This document shows, piece by piece, positions 50,426 to 61,061 of a stretch of 64,000 nt of DNA. Numbering within the stretch: the first letter of the stretch is position 1; each line of letters opens with the position of its first letter. Position numbers and translations under genes: made by a program. The notes under the pieces are model-generated. The model saw nothing but the letters and a program-made list of their open reading frames with translations, had not been told where the DNA came from and did no database searches. This DNA is from Pseudoxanthomonas sp. z9 (GTDB lineage: Bacteria > Pseudomonadota > Gammaproteobacteria > Xanthomonadales > Xanthomonadaceae): positions 248,001 through 312,000 of the forward strand of contig NZ_VFID01000003.1 in assembly GCF_006542425.1 (NCBI RefSeq), written 5' to 3'.

Positions 50426-53234
50426 CGCGCATCGCGCCGTGGGTGAGCGTGTCGACGATGTAGGCGCGGCTGCGGCTTTCCAGCATCGCGCGCGGGGGAA
50501 TGTTGCCCTGCGGATGGTCGTGGCAAACCGCGCAGCGCTGCTTGAACAGGGCTTCTCCATCCAGTCCCGAGTCGGCCGCCACCGGGGCTTGCGGAACACT
50601 TGCCGCCGTATCGTCGACCATTCTTGGCTGCGCGCGTACGGGTGCGCCTGGACCAAACGCCTGGATCCGATCCGTCCCGACCACCACCACACCCTGGGCG
50701 AACACCGGTTCGTTGTACTTGCCAGAGGTACGCAACTGGCCCGGCGCACTCTTCCACAGCAACTCCAGCGTATGGCCCTCCAGCGCGTACAGGACCGGCG
50801 CGGGTGCGTCGGTACCGGCCAATGGCGCGGAACGGCGGGCGTTTTCGTCGAGGACCCAGACGATCGGATCCCGTGCGCCGTCGCTGCTGATCACCGGAGA
50901 GCCTGGATTGATGAAGACAAGTTCCATCTGCCGGCGCGCGATCGCCAGGTGCGCGGGCTGTCCGGGCGCGGTGACCACGCGCAGCTTGACCAGTGACGGC
51001 GGGACGGCGTCCGGCGCACCTTCCGCACGCCGCGTGTTACCGGTCATGTAGACGTGGACCGCGCCATGTTCATCCTGGTGATACGCGGGCACGGAACGCC
51101 CGCGTGCCTGATCCATCGCCGCGTCCTGCTCCGAGTACGGACCGAACACGTTGAGTGGCCCGCGGCCACCGAACTGCGGTTGTAGCGACGGCGCCAGCAG
51201 CGAGCCATCGCTGGCCGCATCCGTGCCGCAGACCGGACGCCGATCCAGTTTCCCGGGCAGATGATCGCGATCCAGCAGGTACGCATTGCCCTGCTTGCCG
51301 CCGACCACCATCAGGCGCGTCGTCGCGGTCTGCGCGGGATCCAGATCGGCCAGCAGGCTGGCGCCGCCCGATCCCAGATCGATATCCATTTTCGCGCTGC
51401 CGCAGTGGTTGAACGGCGTGTACGTTCCCCGCAGTCGCAGGCCATCAGCGGCGGAGTCGGACAGCTTCAATACCGATTGGGTCCAGTCGTGCGGCTGGTC
51501 TCGATAACCATCGAAACCGCTGCCGGTGACCACGAACACATCGCCTGCCGCGTCGACCGCCGGTCCGCCCGCGCCCCAGATGCCACCGCTGCCACGATGC
51601 GGCATCGCCACGGCGGCGAAGGCGCTGGCCACGCGCGGACGCAACGTATCGACCGCGACCAGCCAGCCGGTTTCGGTCTCGCCGAAGGTCACGTACAGGC
51701 GCGAACCGTCCGGACTCAGGTTGAGCGCGCCGCGCTGCACGCGGAAATCGAAGCGCCGTTTCGGCGGCACGGGAACCGGGCCGGCATTGGCGTTGACCGC
51801 GTTGAAACGCGCCTCGTCCAGGCGTACCGGCCAGCCCTCGATGACCTTGCCGCTGCCGATGTCCAGCGCGTACGCCTGCCAGCGCTCCTTCGGATCGCAA
51901 CTGGTGACGTAAATCCGTCCCCGTGCGGTGTCGATCACCGGCGTGCTCAATACGCCGGTCGGCACCGCATCCAGCGGTGCGGGTTGCAGATGGCAGGGCG
52001 GCGCCAGCCGCGTGCGCCACAGGATGCGCCCGGGGGCCACGTCGCCCGCCTTGCCGGCATTGATCGCGTACACATAACCATGATTGCTGGCGGCGAAGAC
52101 GACCTTGAACGTCTGGCCGCGGTGCTGGCCGTCGCTCATGCGGACCTGTTCCAGGTACAACGGCGAGGCGTACAGGCGCGGCGGCTGGCCTTCATGGGCG
52201 TCCAGCGGCGGCGATTCCCACAGCAGGTCGAACGAGGGGTCTTCCAGTTGTGCCCGTGTGGGACCGGTTCCCTGGCGATGCCAGCCACTGCGCTGACGAT
52301 CCGCATGGAACGTAGTGACATCCCGCACCGATGCGGTGACCGCGCCGGAGGTAAGGGCCGCCGCAGGCGATGCCGGCGCGACGCGTACAGGCAATTGCGC
52401 GCCGTCGTCGGGAACCTCGATATCGGCGGTCCACAGGATCGCGTTCAACAGCACCCGCCGCAGCATCGGCTGCTCCAGCGCCTCCAGGAAATGCGCACCG
52501 CTGTAGCCGAAGGAACGGCCGCCGTCCGGGCGTTCGTAGGCCCAGCCCACGGTGACCGTTTCGGCGCGGTCCTCCACCACGGCCGCGCCATCGCGGTACT
52601 GCGCGTGCAGGGTGCTGCGCAGTACCGGCCGCACGCCGCTCGCGGCAAAGCGCAGGGTCGGATAGAACTCGTCGCGGTAGGTGAACGCGTTCACGCCTCG
52701 GGTGATCGGATGCGCGGCATCGGCGGGCGACACCGTCGCGGTTTCGGTGGTGCGATCGAACATGCCCACGCGTTCGGCGCCCAACCAGGCGCGCAGATCC
52801 AGCGACGCGTCGCCGGCCGGCACGGTGGAGGCCTGGTGCAATGCGACCAGCCCGACGCCCTGCCCGACCAGCTCGCGCAACTGTTCGCGATGCGCGGGAT
52901 CAAGCAGCGGATGCCGGTCCAGTCCATCGAAATACAGCACCACGGTCGAGGCGCCCCGCAATGCGGCGGAGTCCGCCGGCCAGCCCTGTTCGAACACGAT
53001 GATCTGCGCACCACGCCCCTGCGGCGATTCGCCCAGCATCGCCGCCAGCCGGCGCACGCCATCGGCGTAAGCATGCCGTCCGGGCCCCTCGCTGCCGCTG
53101 CCGCCGATCAGCACGATCCTGCGGCCCGCGCCCGGTCCGTCACAGGCGCCGGCCAGCAACACCAGCAGCGCAAGGCCGACGCGCAGCGCGGCGTGGAATC
53201 GCGCACGCGCCCCTCTCCCGTTTCTCTTCCGCAC
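50361..53234 (-). CDS. Three-domain protein: ThuA-like, PQQ-type beta-propeller, cytochrome c
   Basis: About 957 residues. After a lipoprotein-like N-terminus (LLVLLAGACDG) comes a ThuA/glutamine-amidotransferase-like domain (about 40-270; IVLIGGSGSEGPG, VVLYFDGLDRHPLLDP, HPITRGVNAFTYRDEFY), then a PQQ-dehydrogenase-like propeller (about 330-850; SNHGYVYAINA, GGIWGAGGPAVDAAGDVFVVTG, VVGGKQGNAYLLDR), and a C-terminal cytochrome c with CAVCH near 898-902. It may be a periplasmic sugar-related or quinoprotein oxidoreductase feeding electrons to the chain; this is inferred. A GTG at 53234 with a GGGAGAGGGG site is preferred over an upstream TTG. The 3' end is tandemly duplicated downstream. Confidence 0.75.
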   Translation of the reverse strand: MRKRNGRGARARFHAALRVGLALLVLLAGACDGPGAGRRIVLIGGSGSEGPGRHAYADGVRRLAAMLGESPQGRGAQIIVFEQGWPADSAALRGASTVVLYFDGLDRHPLLDPAHREQLRELVGQGVGLVALHQASTVPAGDASLDLRAWLGAERVGMFDRTTETATVSPADAAHPITRGVNAFTYRDEFYPTLRFAASGVRPVLRSTLHAQYRDGAAVVEDRAETVTVGWAYERPDGGRSFGYSGAHFLEALEQPMLRRVLLNAILWTADIEVPDDGAQLPVRVAPASPAAALTSGAVTASVRDVTTFHADRQRSGWHRQGTGPTRAQLEDPSFDLLWESPPLDAHEGQPPRLYASPLYLEQVRMSDGQHRGQTFKVVFAASNHGYVYAINAGKAGDVAPGRILWRTRLAPPCHLQPAPLDAVPTGVLSTPVIDTARGRIYVTSCDPKERWQAYALDIGSGKVIEGWPVRLDEARFNAVNANAGPVPVPPKRRFDFRVQRGALNLSPDGSRLYVTFGETETGWLVAVDTLRPRVASAFAAVAMPHRGSGGIWGAGGPAVDAAGDVFVVTGSGFDGYRDQPHDWTQSVLKLSDSAADGLRLRGTYTPFNHCGSAKMDIDLGSGGASLLADLDPAQTATTRLMVVGGKQGNAYLLDRDHLPGKLDRRPVCGTDAASDGSLLAPSLQPQFGGRGPLNVFGPYSEQDAAMDQARGRSVPAYHQDEHGAVHVYMTGNTRRAEGAPDAVPPSLVKLRVVTAPGQPAHLAIARRQMELVFINPGSPVISSDGARDPIVWVLDENARRSAPLAGTDAPAPVLYALEGHTLELLWKSAPGQLRTSGKYNEPVFAQGVVVVGTDRIQAFGPGAPVRAQPRMVDDTAASVPQAPVAADSGLDGEALFKQRCAVCHDHPQGNIPPRAMLESRSRAYIVDTLTHGAMRAQAAGLSANDIDAIAGYLDGD

Positions 53235-53395
53235 TGGCCCCTCTCCCGTGACGGATATCCGCAAACCCTGCGCACGAGGCTAGGACGGGCGATAGCCGAG
53301 TGGAATCCGCCACGGCTACGTTCTGAGGCTAGATTTTGTTGCCTGCGGCGGGCGGCGGGCGACGGCAGGACCGGGCCAGGAACCCACCCCGCCCT

Positions 53396-54478
<1,083 letters not shown>

Positions 54479-54544
54479 CTGCTCTCCCGGGCGGCTCCCG
54501 CCACCGTGTTGTCGGACCTGCCGCCGGGCCCCTCCCGGTGCAGC

Positions 54545-54566
54545 GGCATGCATACGAATGCACGCC
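54545..54566. promoter_or_regulatory. Candidate palindromic operator, near ugpC
   Basis: TGCATACGAATGCA at 54549-54562 is a near-perfect palindrome centred on CG, flanked by GGC and GCC as a further pair (54545-54566). The form resembles operators of LacI-family sugar regulators. It lies 71-88 bases upstream of the ugpC start. Confidence 0.45.
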
Positions 54567-54622
54567 GTCACTCAATGACCACCTTCCCATTTCCCAACCC
54601 GGGAAGTTGGGTTATTCTGCCA

Positions 54623-54636
54623 TGTAATCGTTTTCA
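54623..54636. promoter_or_regulatory. Candidate LacI-type operator upstream of the beta-glucosidase gene
   Basis: TGTAATCGTTTTCA matches the general LacI-family pattern TGnAAnCGnTTnCA. It lies 53-66 bases before the beta-glucosidase start, in the shared gap with ugpC. A further inverted repeat, CCCAAC at 54593-54598 and GTTGGG at 54606-54611, precedes it. A sugar-responsive repressor is likely; no LacI gene is in the window. Confidence 0.55.
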
Positions 54637-54688
54637 CAACGCAATCACCCCCACTTTTCTCCAATTTGACGACACTGCCGGAGGGGCC

Positions 54689-56050
54689 ATGTCGAAGTCT
54701 TACCGTTTCCCCGAGAACTTCATCTGGGGCAGCGCCACCGCCGCCTACCAGATCGAGGGTTCCCCGCTGGCCGACGGCGCCGGCCCCAGCATCTGGCAGC
54801 GCTTCGCCCACACCCCGGGCCGCATGCTCAACAACGACACCGGCGACGTGGCCTGCGACCACTACAACCGCTGGCGCGAGGACATCGGCCTGATGAAGGA
54901 GCTGGGCATGCAGGCCTACCGCTTCAGCGTGTCCTGGAGCCGGGTGATGCCCGAGGGCCGCGGCCGGATCAACCAGAAGGGCCTGGACTTCTACGAGCGG
55001 CTGGTCGACACCCTGCTGGAGAACGGCATCCAGCCGACCGCGACCCTGTTCCACTGGGATCTGCCGGCGGCGCTGGACGATCGCGGCGGCTGGCTGAACC
55101 CGGACATCGCCGACTGGTTCGCCGAATACAGCGAAGTGATGTTCAAGCGTCTGGACGGCCGCATCAAGCGCTGGGCCACGCTCAACGAACCCTGGGTGGT
55201 CACCGACGGCGGCTACCTGCACGGCGCGCTCGCGCCCGGCCACCGCAACCGCTTCGAGGCGCCAATCGCCTCGCACCACCTGCTGCGCTCGCACGGCAAG
55301 TCGGTGCAGGCCTACCGCGCCATCGGCAAGCACGAGATCGGCCTGGTGGTGAACATCGAGCCCAAATATCCGGCCAGCGACAGCCCCGAGGACCTGGCCG
55401 CGACCCGCCGCGCCGAGGCCTACATGAACCGGCAGTACCTGGACCCGGTGTTCTTCGGCACCTATCCGGAAGAACTGCGCGAAATCTTCGGCGAGGCCTG
55501 GCCGGAATGGCCGCAGGCGGACATGGACCTGATCCGCCAGCCGCTGGACTTCATCGGCGTCAACTACTACACCCGCAACGTGTCCCGCCACGACGAGTCG
55601 AACTGGCCGCTCAAGGTCTCGCCGGTCCGGCAGACGCAGCATACGTATACGGAAACCGGCTGGGAGGTCTTCCCGCAGGGCCTGACCGATACACTCACCT
55701 GGGTCAAGGACCGCTACGGGAATCCCAAGGTGTTCATCACCGAGAACGGCGCCGCCTTCTTCGATCCGCCCAAGGCCGAGCGCGGCCGCGTGCGCGATCC
55801 GCTGCGCCTGAGCTATCTGCGCCAGCACCTGCGCGCGGTGCATGCGGCCATCGAGGCCGGCTGCGACATCGGCGGCTACTACGTCTGGTCGCTGCTGGAC
55901 AACCTGGAATGGTCACTGGGCTATTCCAAGCGCTTCGGCATCATCCACGTGGACTTCGACAGCCAGACCCGTACACCGAAGGACAGTGCACGCTATTATG
56001 CGAAGGTCGTGGCCAGCCATGGCGACGCACTGACCAACGAGGACGACTGA
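54689..56050 (+). CDS. Glycoside hydrolase family 1 beta-glucosidase
   Basis: A 453-residue TIM-barrel beta-glycosidase. The N-terminal family signature is FIWGSATAAYQIEG; the acid/base Glu167 is in TLNEP and the nucleophile Glu352 in ITENGA. WSLLDNLEWSLGYSKRFGI near the end binds the substrate's glycone. The ATG at 54689 follows a GGAGGGG ribosome site; the open frame continues far upstream only because of the antisense of ugpC. No signal peptide, so it acts in the cytoplasm on imported cellobiose or other beta-glucosides. glk starts 58 bases after its stop. Confidence 0.94.
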   Translation: MSKSYRFPENFIWGSATAAYQIEGSPLADGAGPSIWQRFAHTPGRMLNNDTGDVACDHYNRWREDIGLMKELGMQAYRFSVSWSRVMPEGRGRINQKGLDFYERLVDTLLENGIQPTATLFHWDLPAALDDRGGWLNPDIADWFAEYSEVMFKRLDGRIKRWATLNEPWVVTDGGYLHGALAPGHRNRFEAPIASHHLLRSHGKSVQAYRAIGKHEIGLVVNIEPKYPASDSPEDLAATRRAEAYMNRQYLDPVFFGTYPEELREIFGEAWPEWPQADMDLIRQPLDFIGVNYYTRNVSRHDESNWPLKVSPVRQTQHTYTETGWEVFPQGLTDTLTWVKDRYGNPKVFITENGAAFFDPPKAERGRVRDPLRLSYLRQHLRAVHAAIEAGCDIGGYYVWSLLDNLEWSLGYSKRFGIIHVDFDSQTRTPKDSARYYAKVVASHGDALTNEDD

Positions 56051-56108
56051 GGCGAATGCGGCGGACTACTTTTTGCGGCCACGACCCCTTCAAGAGTAAT
56101 CACCCCGC

Positions 56109-57116
56109 ATGAGCACCGATAACCGGGTCCTGCTCGCCGACATCGGCGGCACCAATGCACGCTTCGCGCTGGCCGACGCCAGCGCCGCCGCGCCGCTGCT
56201 GGAAGACAGCGTGCGCGGCTTCGCGGTGGCGGATTTCCCGTCGCTGGCCGATGCCGCCCAGCACTATCTGGACGAGGTCGGCGCCGAACAGTCCGGTCTG
56301 GACATCCGCAACGGCGTATTCGCCGTGGCCGGCCGCGTCGACGGCGACGAGGCGCGCATCACCAACCATCCGTGGGTCATTTCGCTGTCGCGCACCCGCG
56401 ACGCGCTGGGCTTCGACGACCTGCGCCTGGTCAACGATTTCGCCGCCCAGGCGATGGCGCTGCCGCTGCTGGGCAGCCAGGACGTGGTCGCGATTGGTAT
56501 TCCCGACTGGACGCCGGATCCGCAGCCGGTCAACCGCAACTACGCGGTGATCGGCCCCGGTACCGGACTGGGCGTGGGCGGCCTGATCATCCGCGACGGC
56601 CGCAATTTTCCGCTCGAAACCGAAGGCGGCCACGTCAGCTTCGCGCCGGGCACGCCGCAGGAAATCGAAGTCCTGCAACGCCTGTCGGCGCAGTTCGGCC
56701 GCGTCTCGATCGAGCGCCTGATCTGCGGCCCCGGCCTGGTCAACCTGCATCGCGCGCTCAGCGAGATCGCGGGCGAGGATCCGGGCAACCTGCAGCCGGC
56801 CGACGTGACCGCGCGCGCGGCCACCGGCGACGCGCGCAGCAACAACACCATCGACGTGTTCTGCGCCGTGTTCGGCGCGGTCGCCGGCGATCTGGTGCTG
56901 ACCCTCGGCGCGTGGGACGGCGTGTTCCTGACCGGCGGGCTGGTGCCGAAACTGCTGACCTCGCTGCAGCACTCCGGCTTCCGCCAGCGCTTCGAACACA
57001 AGGGGCGTTTCTCCGCCAACATGGCGCGCGTACCGACCCTGGCCATCGTCCATCCACGCCCGGGCCTGCTCGGCGCCGCGGCAATCGCGATGGAAGCCTA
57101 CGGCACCTCTCGCTGA
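56109..57116 (+). CDS. glk: Glucokinase
   Basis: A 335-residue Glk of the bacterial ROK-unrelated group, phosphorylating glucose with ATP. N-terminal phosphate motif ADIGGTNARFAL, then VNDFAAQAMALPLLG with the catalytic Asp, GPGTGLGVGGLI, and LTGGLVPKLLTSL. Length and order fit E. coli Glk (321). It follows beta-glucosidase and precedes edd and eda, so it links released glucose to the Entner-Doudoroff route. Its ATG is preceded by a modest purine-rich region (AAGAGTAATC). Confidence 0.93.
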   Translation: MSTDNRVLLADIGGTNARFALADASAAAPLLEDSVRGFAVADFPSLADAAQHYLDEVGAEQSGLDIRNGVFAVAGRVDGDEARITNHPWVISLSRTRDALGFDDLRLVNDFAAQAMALPLLGSQDVVAIGIPDWTPDPQPVNRNYAVIGPGTGLGVGGLIIRDGRNFPLETEGGHVSFAPGTPQEIEVLQRLSAQFGRVSIERLICGPGLVNLHRALSEIAGEDPGNLQPADVTARAATGDARSNNTIDVFCAVFGAVAGDLVLTLGAWDGVFLTGGLVPKLLTSLQHSGFRQRFEHKGRFSANMARVPTLAIVHPRPGLLGAAAIAMEAYGTSR

Positions 57117-57376
57117 TCGCGCCGACCACCCGCATGGCGGGCTGGTCTGGCTTTGGTCACTTTCATTGCCGGCGCAAAAGGTAGAAAGTTGAGGGGTTCT
57201 CCGTTGTCCGCCACGCATCGGCGGCGACGTCGGCCTGGAACCCGCGTGCAGGCCGGACACATGCTTGCCCTGCCCCGGCAAGGCGCAGTCCGGCACGCGC
57301 CGCTGCGTGGACACCGACGACGCCCTGCCCACGGCCAGCGGCGCACACTCGTCCTTTCGCAGTCCAGCCGACGCCA
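57117..57376. other. Intergenic region glk-edd, no gene seen
   Basis: A 260-base gap. Near 57152-57187, CTTTGGTCACTTTCATTGCC and CAAAAGGTAGAAAG form a decayed palindrome that may be a worn terminator or mobile repeat. An open frame from 57153 to 57380 has no start signal or recognisable product. No clear promoter for edd was found. Confidence 0.5.
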
Positions 57377-59287
57377 ATGAGCCTGCATCCGCGCATCCAA
57401 GAAGTCACCGAACGTATCCGCCAACGCAGCCTGCCCTTGCGGCGCGCGTACCTGGCCGGCATCGACGCGGCCAACGCCGCCGGACCGCAACGCAGCCGCT
57501 TGAGCTGCGGCAACCTGGCGCATGCCTTCGCCGCCTGCGGGCCGACCGACAAGGATCGCCTGCGCGCCGACGTCACCCCGAACCTCGGCATCGTCAATGC
57601 CTACAACGACATGCTGTCGGCGCACCAGCCGTTCGAAACCTATCCGGAACTGATCCGCGACGTCGCGCGTTCGCTTGGTGCCACCGCGCAGGTCGCCGGC
57701 GGCGTGCCGGCGATGTGCGACGGCGTTACCCAGGGTCGTCCCGGCATGGAGCTGTCGCTGTTCTCGCGCGACGTGATCGCACAGGCCACCGCGATATCGC
57801 TGAGCCACGACATGTTCGACGCCGCGCTGTACCTGGGCGTGTGCGACAAGATCGTGCCAGGCCTGCTGATCGGCGCGCTCGCGTTCGGCCACCTGCCGGC
57901 GGTGTTCGTGCCCGCCGGGCCGATGACGCCGGGCATTCCCAACAAGAAGAAAGCCGAGGTGCGCGAACGCTACGCCGCCGGCGAGGCCAGCCGCGAGGAA
58001 CTGCTGGAAGCCGAGTCGGCCAGCTACCACGCGCCGGGCACCTGCACTTTCTACGGCACCGCCAATTCCAACCAGGTATTGCTGGAAGCGATGGGCATGC
58101 AGCTGCCGGGTACCTCGTTCGTCAATCCGGACCAGCCGCTGCGCGATGTGCTGACCCGCGCCGCCGCCGAACACGCCCTGCGCATCACCGCGCTCGGCGA
58201 CGACTATCGGCCCATCGGCCACCTGATCGACGAACGCGCCATCGTCAACGCGATGGCCGCGCTGATGGCCACCGGCGGCTCCACCAACCACACCATCCAC
58301 TGGGTGGCGGTGGCGCGCGCGGCGGGCATCGTCCTCACCTGGGACGACATCGATCTGATCTCGCGCACCGTGCCGTTGCTTGCCCGCGTGTATCCCAACG
58401 GCGAGGCCGACGTGAACCGCTTCGCCGCTGCCGGCGGCACCCAGTTCGTGTTCCGCGAACTGCTCGACGCCGGAATGATGCACGACCTGCCCACCATCGT
58501 TCCCGGCGGCATGCGCGCGTTCTGCGAGGAACCGCGCCTGCAGGACGGCCGGTTGGCCTACGCGCCCGGCATCGCCGAAAGTGCCGACCCCGAGGTGGTA
58601 CGGCCAGTCGCCAGCGCCTTCGAATCGCAGGGCGGCCTGCGCCTGCTGCGCGGCAACCTCGGCCGTTCGCTGATCAAGACCTCGGCGGTCAAGCCCGAGT
58701 ACCGCTTCATCGAGGCGCCGGCGGTGGTGGTCGATGATCCGCGCGCGCTCAACAAGCTGCACGCCGCCGGCGTGCTGCCGCACGACTTCGTCGCGGTGGT
58801 GCGCTACCAGGGACCGCGCGCCAACGGCATGCCGGAACTGCACTCGCTGGCGCCGCTGCTGGGCCTGCTGCAGAACCAGGGCCGGCGCGTGGCGCTGGTC
58901 ACCGACGGCCGCCTGTCCGGCGCCTCTGGCAAGATTCCCGCCGCCATCCACCTGACCCCGGAAGCCGCCCGCGGCGGCCCGCTGGCGAAACTGCGCGAAG
59001 GCGATCTCGTCCGCCTGGACGCGGAGGCCGGCGTGCTGGAAGCGCTGGTGCCGGCGGAGGAATGGAACGCGCGCGAACTGGCGCCGAACACCTCGCCCGC
59101 CGCGCTGGACATCGGCCGCAACCTGTTCGCGGTCAGCCGCGACGTGGTGACGCCGGCCGACCAGGGCGCGCTGTCGATTTCCTGCGGGCCGCCCTACCAC
59201 AACGGCACCTGGGAATACGATTCGGAATACGAACTCGGCGATGCCGAGCACGCCGCCGAAGCCCCGCACGAAGCCAAGGACGCCTGA
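57377..59287 (+). CDS. edd: 6-Phosphogluconate dehydratase
   Basis: A 636-residue iron-sulfur dehydratase of the IlvD/Edd family, first dedicated enzyme of the Entner-Doudoroff pathway (6-phosphogluconate to KDPG). It has [20 protein letters not shown], the cluster cysteine in [15 protein letters not shown], another in [13 protein letters not shown], and [22 protein letters not shown]. Slightly longer than E. coli Edd (603), the surplus mainly at the acidic C-terminus ([16 protein letters not shown]). eda starts 45 bases after the stop; together they form the ED operon. Confidence 0.94.
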   Translation: MSLHPRIQEVTERIRQRSLPLRRAYLAGIDAANAAGPQRSRLSCGNLAHAFAACGPTDKDRLRADVTPNLGIVNAYNDMLSAHQPFETYPELIRDVARSLGATAQVAGGVPAMCDGVTQGRPGMELSLFSRDVIAQATAISLSHDMFDAALYLGVCDKIVPGLLIGALAFGHLPAVFVPAGPMTPGIPNKKKAEVRERYAAGEASREELLEAESASYHAPGTCTFYGTANSNQVLLEAMGMQLPGTSFVNPDQPLRDVLTRAAAEHALRITALGDDYRPIGHLIDERAIVNAMAALMATGGSTNHTIHWVAVARAAGIVLTWDDIDLISRTVPLLARVYPNGEADVNRFAAAGGTQFVFRELLDAGMMHDLPTIVPGGMRAFCEEPRLQDGRLAYAPGIAESADPEVVRPVASAFESQGGLRLLRGNLGRSLIKTSAVKPEYRFIEAPAVVVDDPRALNKLHAAGVLPHDFVAVVRYQGPRANGMPELHSLAPLLGLLQNQGRRVALVTDGRLSGASGKIPAAIHLTPEAARGGPLAKLREGDLVRLDAEAGVLEALVPAEEWNARELAPNTSPAALDIGRNLFAVSRDVVTPADQGALSISCGPPYHNGTWEYDSEYELGDAEHAAEAPHEAKDA

Positions 59288-59332
59288 GCGTCACTCCGCA
59301 CTCCCGCGGCAACGCCTCCACCCGAATACGCC

Positions 59333-59989
59333 ATGACCATCGAAGCCCGCCAACAGAAAGCCGAACAACTCCTCCGCGCCGCCGGCATCCTGCCGGTCGT
59401 CACCGTGCACACGCTGGACGAGGCACGCCGGGTTTCCGAGGCACTGCTGGCCGGCGGTCTGCCGGCCATCGAACTGACCCTGCGCACGCCGGTGGCGATG
59501 GAAGCGCTGGTGATGCTAAAGCGCGAACTGCCGGACATCGTGATCGGCGCCGGCACCGTGCTGACCGTCGAACAGATGCAGCGCTCCATCGATGCGGGCG
59601 CGGACTTCCTGGTGACCCCGGGCACCACCGCCGAGATGGCCGACGCGCTGGCTGATGCGGCGGTACCGGTGGTACCGGGTGCGGCCACGCCGACCGAACT
59701 GCTGTCGCTGATGGCCCGCGGCTTCCGGGTGTGCAAGCTGTTCCCCGCCTCCGCTGTTGGCGGCCTAGCGATGCTCAAGGGCCTGGCCGGCCCGCTGTCG
59801 GAACTGAAGCTGTGCCCCACCGGCGGCATCGGCGAGGACACCGCCGCCGACTACCTGTCGCAACCGAACGTGGTCTGTATCGGCGGCTCCTGGATGGTGC
59901 CCAAGAACTGGCTGGAAGCCGGCGAGTGGGACAAGGTCCGCGAAAGCTCGGCCAAGGCCGCCGCCATCGTCCGCCGCGTGCGCGGCTGA
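59333..59989 (+). CDS. eda: KDPG aldolase (2-dehydro-3-deoxyphosphogluconate aldolase)
   Basis: A 218-residue class I aldolase that splits KDPG to pyruvate and glyceraldehyde 3-phosphate. The Schiff-base lysine is Lys135 in VCKLFPAS, the general acid-base Glu47 is in AIELTLRT, and GAGTVLT and CPTGGIGEDTAADYL complete the family pattern. Length is like E. coli Eda (213). It follows edd closely and ends just before a REP pair, which may mark the end of the transcript. Confidence 0.94.
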   Translation: MTIEARQQKAEQLLRAAGILPVVTVHTLDEARRVSEALLAGGLPAIELTLRTPVAMEALVMLKRELPDIVIGAGTVLTVEQMQRSIDAGADFLVTPGTTAEMADALADAAVPVVPGAATPTELLSLMARGFRVCKLFPASAVGGLAMLKGLAGPLSELKLCPTGGIGEDTAADYLSQPNVVCIGGSWMVPKNWLEAGEWDKVRESSAKAAAIVRRVRG

Positions 59990-60009
59990 TTCCCCGCTTC
60001 CCTCTCCGT

Positions 60010-60104
60010 GTGGGAGCGACGTAAGTCGCGAGACCGCGCAGCTCGCGTGCCCGGTGCATACGCCTGCCATGAAACGACACGGTCGCGACTCACGTCGCTC
60101 CCAC
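60010..60104. repeat. REP pair after eda
   Basis: GTGGGAGCGACGTAAGTCGC begins at 60010 and its inverted copy ends at 60104 (CACGTCGCTCCCAC). The arms differ by one or two bases, and about 50 bases separate them. Second occurrence of the family described at 22131-22203. Confidence 0.8.
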
Positions 60105-60108
60105 AGTC

Positions 60109-60810
60109 CTACAACGGCTCCCCTTCCCGATACAGCCGCAGGCCAAATCGCGCGCGCCACCAGCCACGCGCGAGCAGCAGGTGCCAGCCGACCAGCAGCA
60201 GGCCCAGTTGCCATTCCAGCGCGTTCTCGACGCGGTCGCGCAATGAATCGTCAGCAACCAGTGCACTCGCCACGACATTGCCCACGCCGAGCCCGAGCAT
60301 GGCCACGCACAGCACGGCCATCGCCTTCAACAACGCCGGCGACATACGTCGCAGCGCCCTCGCCCACCGCATCAGCAGCAACTGGGCGAGAAATCCGAAA
60401 CCGAAATACACGGTCACGCCATAGCGCCGCAGGAATCCATAGACCTCGCCTTCGGTGCCGAGGAAGGTCGCATAGATCGCCAGCGCGGACGCGGAAAACA
60501 ATCCCAGTACCAGCATCCACCACCTGGATGCCCTGCCTTCATCATCCCGCAACCAACGTCCGGCCACCCACCAGCTCGCGCCATGCAGGACCGCGCAGGG
60601 AATCACCAGCAGCCGGAACAGATGGTTGCCCAATCCGTGCCGCGCCGCCCGGCTGATCGACGTGCAACCCTCCCAGTAAGGCACGCAGGCCGGCACATAT
60701 CCGGCCTGGATCGACAGCCACAACGCCAGATGCGTGGCGACCAACAACAGCAATGCCGCCGCCAGCGGCAGCGGCCAGAGCGGGATGAAACCGCGTTCGC
60801 GCATCGACAT
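60109..60810 (-). CDS. Membrane protein with six predicted segments, unknown function
   Basis: A 233-residue protein with six hydrophobic helices, for example PLPLAAALLLLVATHLALW, FRLLVIPCAVLHGASWWVA, VTVYFGFGFLAQLLLM and LGLLLVGWHLLLARGWW. A conserved-looking loop after helix 1 (GYVPACVPYWEGCTSISRAA) with two cysteines recalls the small Frag1/DRAM-like six-helix family, but I cannot be sure. REP pairs flank it on both sides (60010-60104 and from 60842), so it stands alone as a transcription unit. Confidence 0.6.
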   Translation of the reverse strand: MSMRERGFIPLWPLPLAAALLLLVATHLALWLSIQAGYVPACVPYWEGCTSISRAARHGLGNHLFRLLVIPCAVLHGASWWVAGRWLRDDEGRASRWWMLVLGLFSASALAIYATFLGTEGEVYGFLRRYGVTVYFGFGFLAQLLLMRWARALRRMSPALLKAMAVLCVAMLGLGVGNVVASALVADDSLRDRVENALEWQLGLLLVGWHLLLARGWWRARFGLRLYREGEPL

Positions 60811-60841
60811 GCCGACACTCTACCGCCTCGTCCCCCATTTG

Positions 60842-60924
60842 CAGGAGCGACGTCAGTCGCGACCGCCCTCCTTAAGAACCTGCCCGGACCAGCCATCCCG
60901 AATCGCGACTGACGTCGCTCCCAC
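60842..60924. repeat. REP pair
   Basis: CAGGAGCGACGTCAGTCGCG from 60842 and its inverted copy to 60924 (TCGCGACTGACGTCGCTCCC). The first two bases of the left arm differ from the GTGGGAGCG consensus. Confidence 0.75.
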
Positions 60925-60950
60925 AAGGGCAAGGGGGCGATCCTCCGATT

Positions 60951-61037
60951 GTGGGAGCGACGTAAGTCGCGATGCCTTCCGAGCCAGGGCGGTATCCCAC
61001 AACTGGACATCCAGGTCGCGACTGACGTCGCTCCTAC
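60951..61037. repeat. REP pair
   Basis: GTGGGAGCGACGTAAGTCGC starts at 60951; the inverted partner ends at 61037 with CTCCTAC in place of CTCCCAC. It lies 25 bases from the converging-end stop of the permease gene at 61062, so with the preceding pair the 250-base gap 60811-61061 is almost all REP sequence. Confidence 0.8.
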
Positions 61038-61061
61038 ACCGGATCGTGGGCAATGAATCCG

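Noticed and set aside
49803-50757. Several open frames through the 136-bp array
   Set aside because: Each frame is a translation of the repeat unit in shifting phase. Only the end that belongs to the cytochrome gene is coding.
54623-54636. CcpA catabolite-responsive element
   Set aside because: The sequence fits the cre pattern, but CcpA is a Firmicutes regulator; in this lineage a LacI-type sugar regulator is the sensible reading.
57153-57380. A 75-codon open frame between glk and edd
   Set aside because: No ribosome site, Arg-rich low-complexity product and overlap with the edd start; treated as non-coding.
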